From: Herbidospora sakaeratensis | Lineage (GTDB): Bacteria; Actinomycetota; Actinomycetes; Streptosporangiales; Streptosporangiaceae | Assembly (NCBI RefSeq): GCF_001570525.1 | Contig: NZ_BBXC01000007.1 | Coordinates: forward strand, 938,679-1,002,678 | DNA length: 64,000 nt | Direction of reading: 5' to 3' | Shown here: positions 61,336 through 64,000 of the stretch, one piece after another | Layout: each line of letters starts with the position of its first letter | How positions within the stretch are numbered: the first letter of the stretch is position 1 | Position numbers and translations under genes: made by a program | The notes under the pieces: generated by a model | Told to the model about the DNA's origin: nothing | The model's input: only the letters and a program-made list of their open reading frames with translations | The model's database searches: none

Positions 61336-64000
61336 TCAGGTCAGCAGCCGCACCAGCTCGACCCGCGACCGGATGTCGAGCTTGGCGAAGATGTTGCGCA
61401 GGTGGTGCTCGACCGTCCGGGGGCTCAGGTAGAGCTGGGCGGCGACCTCCCGGTTCGTCGCGCCGTCGGCGACCATGCGGGCGATCTGGAACTGCTGGGC
61501 GGTCAGCTCCTCGGCCGCCTTCGGCCGGGCCGTCCTGACCGGCTCGCCGGCCGCGCGCAGCTCGCTCCGCGCCTGGTCGGTCCAGAGCCGGGCCCCGTAG
61601 CGGTCGAAGGTGTCGAGGGCGCTGTAGAGGTGTTCCCTGGCGGCGCCCGGACGGCGGTCGCGGCGCAGGGCGGAGCCGTACAACAACTCGGTTCTGGCCG
61701 TCTCGAACTCCGAGAAGCCCTGGTGATGCAGGTCGAGGGCGGCGCGGAACAGGTCGTCGGCCTCGCCCGGCGGGGCGAGCAGGGCGCGGGAGCGCACGGC
61801 GAGCGCCCGCCGGTCGGGGCTGGCCGTGCTGTCGGCCCAGCGTTCGAAGACGCGCAGCGCGCGGACGGCCTGGTCGCGCTCGCCGGTCCGGGCGGCCGCC
61901 TCGACGAAGTGCGGGGTCGCGGTGACCTGCACGACCAGGTGGGTGTTGCGCACGTCGGCCCGCGCGGTCGGCCGCAACCGCTGCACCGCCGCCGCCGGCC
62001 GGCCCGAGGCCAGGTCGATCTGGGCCAGCGCCCAGTTGCCCAGCGCCCCCGCGATGCTCACGCCGTGGGCGCCGGCCAGCTCGATCGCGGCGCGGGCCCG
62101 GGTCTGCACGGTCTCCTCGTCGCCCTGGACGGCGGCCATCATCGACAACCAGCCCAGGTGCTGCCCGGCGCTGCCGCGCTGACCGGTCTCCTGGGCCAGC
62201 CGCAGCCCCTCCGAGGCGTTGGCGGCGGCCGAGGCGAACCGGCCGAGCCAGAACTCGCTGTTGATCGCGAACTCCAGCACCTGCGGCACGGTCGCCACCG
62301 CGCCCAGCGCGCGGGCCGTCTCGACGGCGCGGGTGGAGAGCCGGAACGCCTGCGCGTCGTCGCCCAGCATCAGGCTCGACACGGCCGCCCACACCAGCAC
62401 AGACGGGCTGTGCACGTGCGGCGCGAGCTCGACCACCCGGCGCAGCGGCCCGGCCGCCTCGCCGTGGCGGCCCCGGAACGAGGCGGCCATGCCGGTCAGG
62501 TACTCGAACATGAGCCGGATCGCGGGCGGGTCGTCGTCGCGCCGCAGCGTCAGGGCGTCGCGGGCGATGGCGACGAACCGCTGGTGGTCGCCGGCCAGGT
62601 AACTGGCCTCGGCGGCGCGCACCAGGGCCCTGACCGCCATCGTGCGGTCGCGGTCGAGCAGAGAGGAGGCGACCGCGAGGAGCTCGTCGCGGGCGAAGCT
62701 GGTCTCGCCGCCGCGTAACTCCAGCCGCGCCCGGATGCTCTCGGCCTGCTGCCGGAGCTCGGCCGAGACCGCGCCGGTGCGCAGCCGGTCGAGCAGGGCG
62801 TGCGCGCGGTGCGGGCGGCCTTCGAGGCGGGCGTACTGGGCGGCGGCGGCCAGCCGGGCGGCCTTGGCGTCGGCGCGGGTGCTCAGCTCGGCGGCCCGCT
62901 CGTAGGCCAGCGACAACGCCGGGAACGGGCAGGGCGAACCGGTCGCGGTGGCGGCGGCGTCGAGTTCGTCGGCCAAATCCTCGGGCGGCCCGTCGAGGGC
63001 GGCGGCCCGGTGCCAGGCCCGCCGGAGGCGGTGGTGGGCCAGCGCTCCGGCGAGCGATCGGTGGGCGGCGCGGCGGGCCAGCAGCGACGTGCCGTGGTAG
63101 ACCACCGGCCCGGCCGCCGGGTCGCGGAACCGGAACCGGTCGCCGGCCACCTCGACGACCCCGGCCCGCTCGGCCGCCTCCAGCGCCGTGAAGGCGTCGC
63201 CGTCGAACGCCCGCACCAGCGTGGCCGTGTCGAGGCGCGGGTCGGCGGCCAGCAGGAGCAGCAGGGCGCGCGTCGGGCCGGGCAGGTCCTCGATCTGGCT
63301 CGTGTACGCCCGCCACAACCGCCCCTCGCGCGGCAGGGTCGCCGGAGGGGCGGCCGTCCCGGCGAGCTGCTCGGGCGTGAGGGCGGCGGCGAGTTCGGTG
63401 AGCGCCAGCGGGTTGCCCCGGGCGATCTGGTCGAGCGCGGCCCGCAGGTCGTCGGGCAGCCCGCCGGGCACCAGGTCGTCGGTGAGCTCCCGGGCGGCCC
63501 GTTCGTCGAGGTTGTCGAGCTGCCGCACCGGCACCGCCCCCGCCCACACGTCGGAGCGTGCGGCCGCGACCAGCGCCACGGGTTCACCGGCCAGGCGCCG
63601 GGCGGTGAACAGCAGGGCCTCGCGGCTGGGCGCGTCGAGGTGGTGCAGGTCGTCCACGACCGCGACGACCGGACGCTCGGCCGCCGCCAGCGACAGCAGC
63701 GTGAGCACGGCGGCCGGGACGACCAGGCGGCCCGCCGGCGCCCCCAGGTCCAGGGCCTCGGTCAGCGCCTCGCCCTGCGCCTTCGGCAGCGCCGCCAGCC
63801 GGTCGCGCAGCGGGCGCAGCAGGCCGTGCAGCCCGGCGTAGGGCAGGTCGCGTTCGCACGCCACCCCGCGCGCGTGCAGCACCAGCAGGCCGGCCGCCTC
63901 GGCGGCGCAGAGGTCGAGCAGCGCCGACTTGCCCGTTCCCGCCGCGCCGACGAGAAGGAGGGCGCCGCCCGACCCGGCCCGCGCGCCGGCCGGCACCTCC
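61336..64000 (-). CDS. LAL-type LuxR regulator, N-terminus cut by window edge
   Basis: At least 886 residues are visible. The Walker A motif GAAGTGKSALLD lies near the visible N-terminus and Walker B AVVDDLHHLD about 80 residues later. A long helical (TPR-like) middle follows, and the C-terminal LuxR helix-turn-helix reads LTAQQFQIARMVADGATNREVAAQLYLSPRTVEHHLRNIFAKL. LAL proteins are ATP-dependent activators, often of secondary metabolism. A GTG at 63996 could start the frame, but family members usually have 15-25 residues (GRxxE segment) before the P-loop, so the true start is probably beyond 64000. Confidence 0.93.
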   Translation of the reverse strand, partial: EVPAGARAGSGGALLLVGAAGTGKSALLDLCAAEAAGLLVLHARGVACERDLPYAGLHGLLRPLRDRLAALPKAQGEALTEALDLGAPAGRLVVPAAVLTLLSLAAAERPVVAVVDDLHHLDAPSREALLFTARRLAGEPVALVAAARSDVWAGAVPVRQLDNLDERAARELTDDLVPGGLPDDLRAALDQIARGNPLALTELAAALTPEQLAGTAAPPATLPREGRLWRAYTSQIEDLPGPTRALLLLLAADPRLDTATLVRAFDGDAFTALEAAERAGVVEVAGDRFRFRDPAAGPVVYHGTSLLARRAAHRSLAGALAHHRLRRAWHRAAALDGPPEDLADELDAAATATGSPCPFPALSLAYERAAELSTRADAKAARLAAAAQYARLEGRPHRAHALLDRLRTGAVSAELRQQAESIRARLELRGGETSFARDELLAVASSLLDRDRTMAVRALVRAAEASYLAGDHQRFVAIARDALTLRRDDDPPAIRLMFEYLTGMAASFRGRHGEAAGPLRRVVELAPHVHSPSVLVWAAVSSLMLGDDAQAFRLSTRAVETARALGAVATVPQVLEFAINSEFWLGRFASAAANASEGLRLAQETGQRGSAGQHLGWLSMMAAVQGDEETVQTRARAAIELAGAHGVSIAGALGNWALAQIDLASGRPAAAVQRLRPTARADVRNTHLVVQVTATPHFVEAAARTGERDQAVRALRVFERWADSTASPDRRALAVRSRALLAPPGEADDLFRAALDLHHQGFSEFETARTELLYGSALRRDRRPGAAREHLYSALDTFDRYGARLWTDQARSELRAAGEPVRTARPKAAEELTAQQFQIARMVADGATNREVAAQLYLSPRTVEHHLRNIFAKLDIRSRVELVRLLT

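Overview
The window is high-GC DNA (about 70% or more by eye) with dense, overlapping genes, frequent GTG starts and strong third-position G/C. Its gene families are typical of filamentous actinobacteria: MbtH, CGNR/ABATE and ArpA-like regulators, family 2B encapsulins, LAL regulators, and a TIR-NACHT-WD40 giant. I read it as chromosomal DNA of a Streptomyces- or Streptosporangiales-like actinomycete; the genus cannot be fixed from what I can see.

Region A, 1-21198: a non-ribosomal peptide cluster, cut at the left edge. It holds the 3' end of a TauD-like dioxygenase, an unrecognised protein with an HDGAH motif, and an aspartate-nucleophile alpha/beta hydrolase. A sulfation cassette follows (cysD, fused cysNC, PAPS-type sulfotransferase), with a GNAT acetyltransferase, an aldo/keto reductase and an argininosuccinate-synthase paralogue with an altered ATP loop. 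The assembly line is a free-standing A-T-R protein, MbtH, a C-A-T module and a separate thioesterase. Two adjacent acyl-CoA dehydrogenases, an aspartokinase, a DHA2-type exporter and a CGNR zinc-finger regulator complete it. Three cluster promoters share an inverted repeat, GAGTAACC-N18-GGTTACTC, with identical spacing. This suggests one cluster regulon, perhaps run by the CGNR protein. The likely product is a small sulfated (or sulfamated) peptide or amino aldehyde/alcohol.

Region B, 21188-41817: mostly housekeeping and accessory metabolism. It includes small hydrolases, a hot-dog protein, DUF2332, DUF421, a RibD/DHFR-like reductase, an FMN reductase plus luciferase-like monooxygenase pair, a HAD hydrolase, phosphoglucomutase and a three-gene molybdenum hydroxylase (CoxL/M/S type). 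It also has a truncated histidine phosphatase, a membrane GAF protein, a CE7 esterase, a TetR/acyl-CoA dehydrogenase/SDR unit with a clear palindromic operator, an MFS gene with a stop in its start region, a sigma-4-like membrane protein, hemerythrin and an MTH1187-type thiamine-binding protein.

Region C, 41819-53610: accessory. It centres on a 1900-residue TIR / phosphoesterase-like / NACHT / pentapeptide / WD40 protein. Divergent from it are an ArsB/SLC13-like transporter and a 2H phosphoesterase. A cupin, a two-TM protein of unknown type, a decayed aminoglycoside phosphotransferase, an amino-acid oxidase, a 39-residue ORF and a lipoprotein follow.

Region D, 53637-64000: a TauE/SafE permease, then a two-shell family 2B (EshA-like) encapsulin operon with a polyprenyl diphosphate synthase as likely cargo. 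Divergent is an ArpA/ScbR-like TetR, then an IclR regulator, a perfect 17-bp palindrome, a shortened adenylate-forming-enzyme homologue, and a LAL regulator that runs off the right edge. A hairpin plus U-tract between the two shell genes may set their ratio. No tRNA, rRNA, insertion sequence or CRISPR array was seen.
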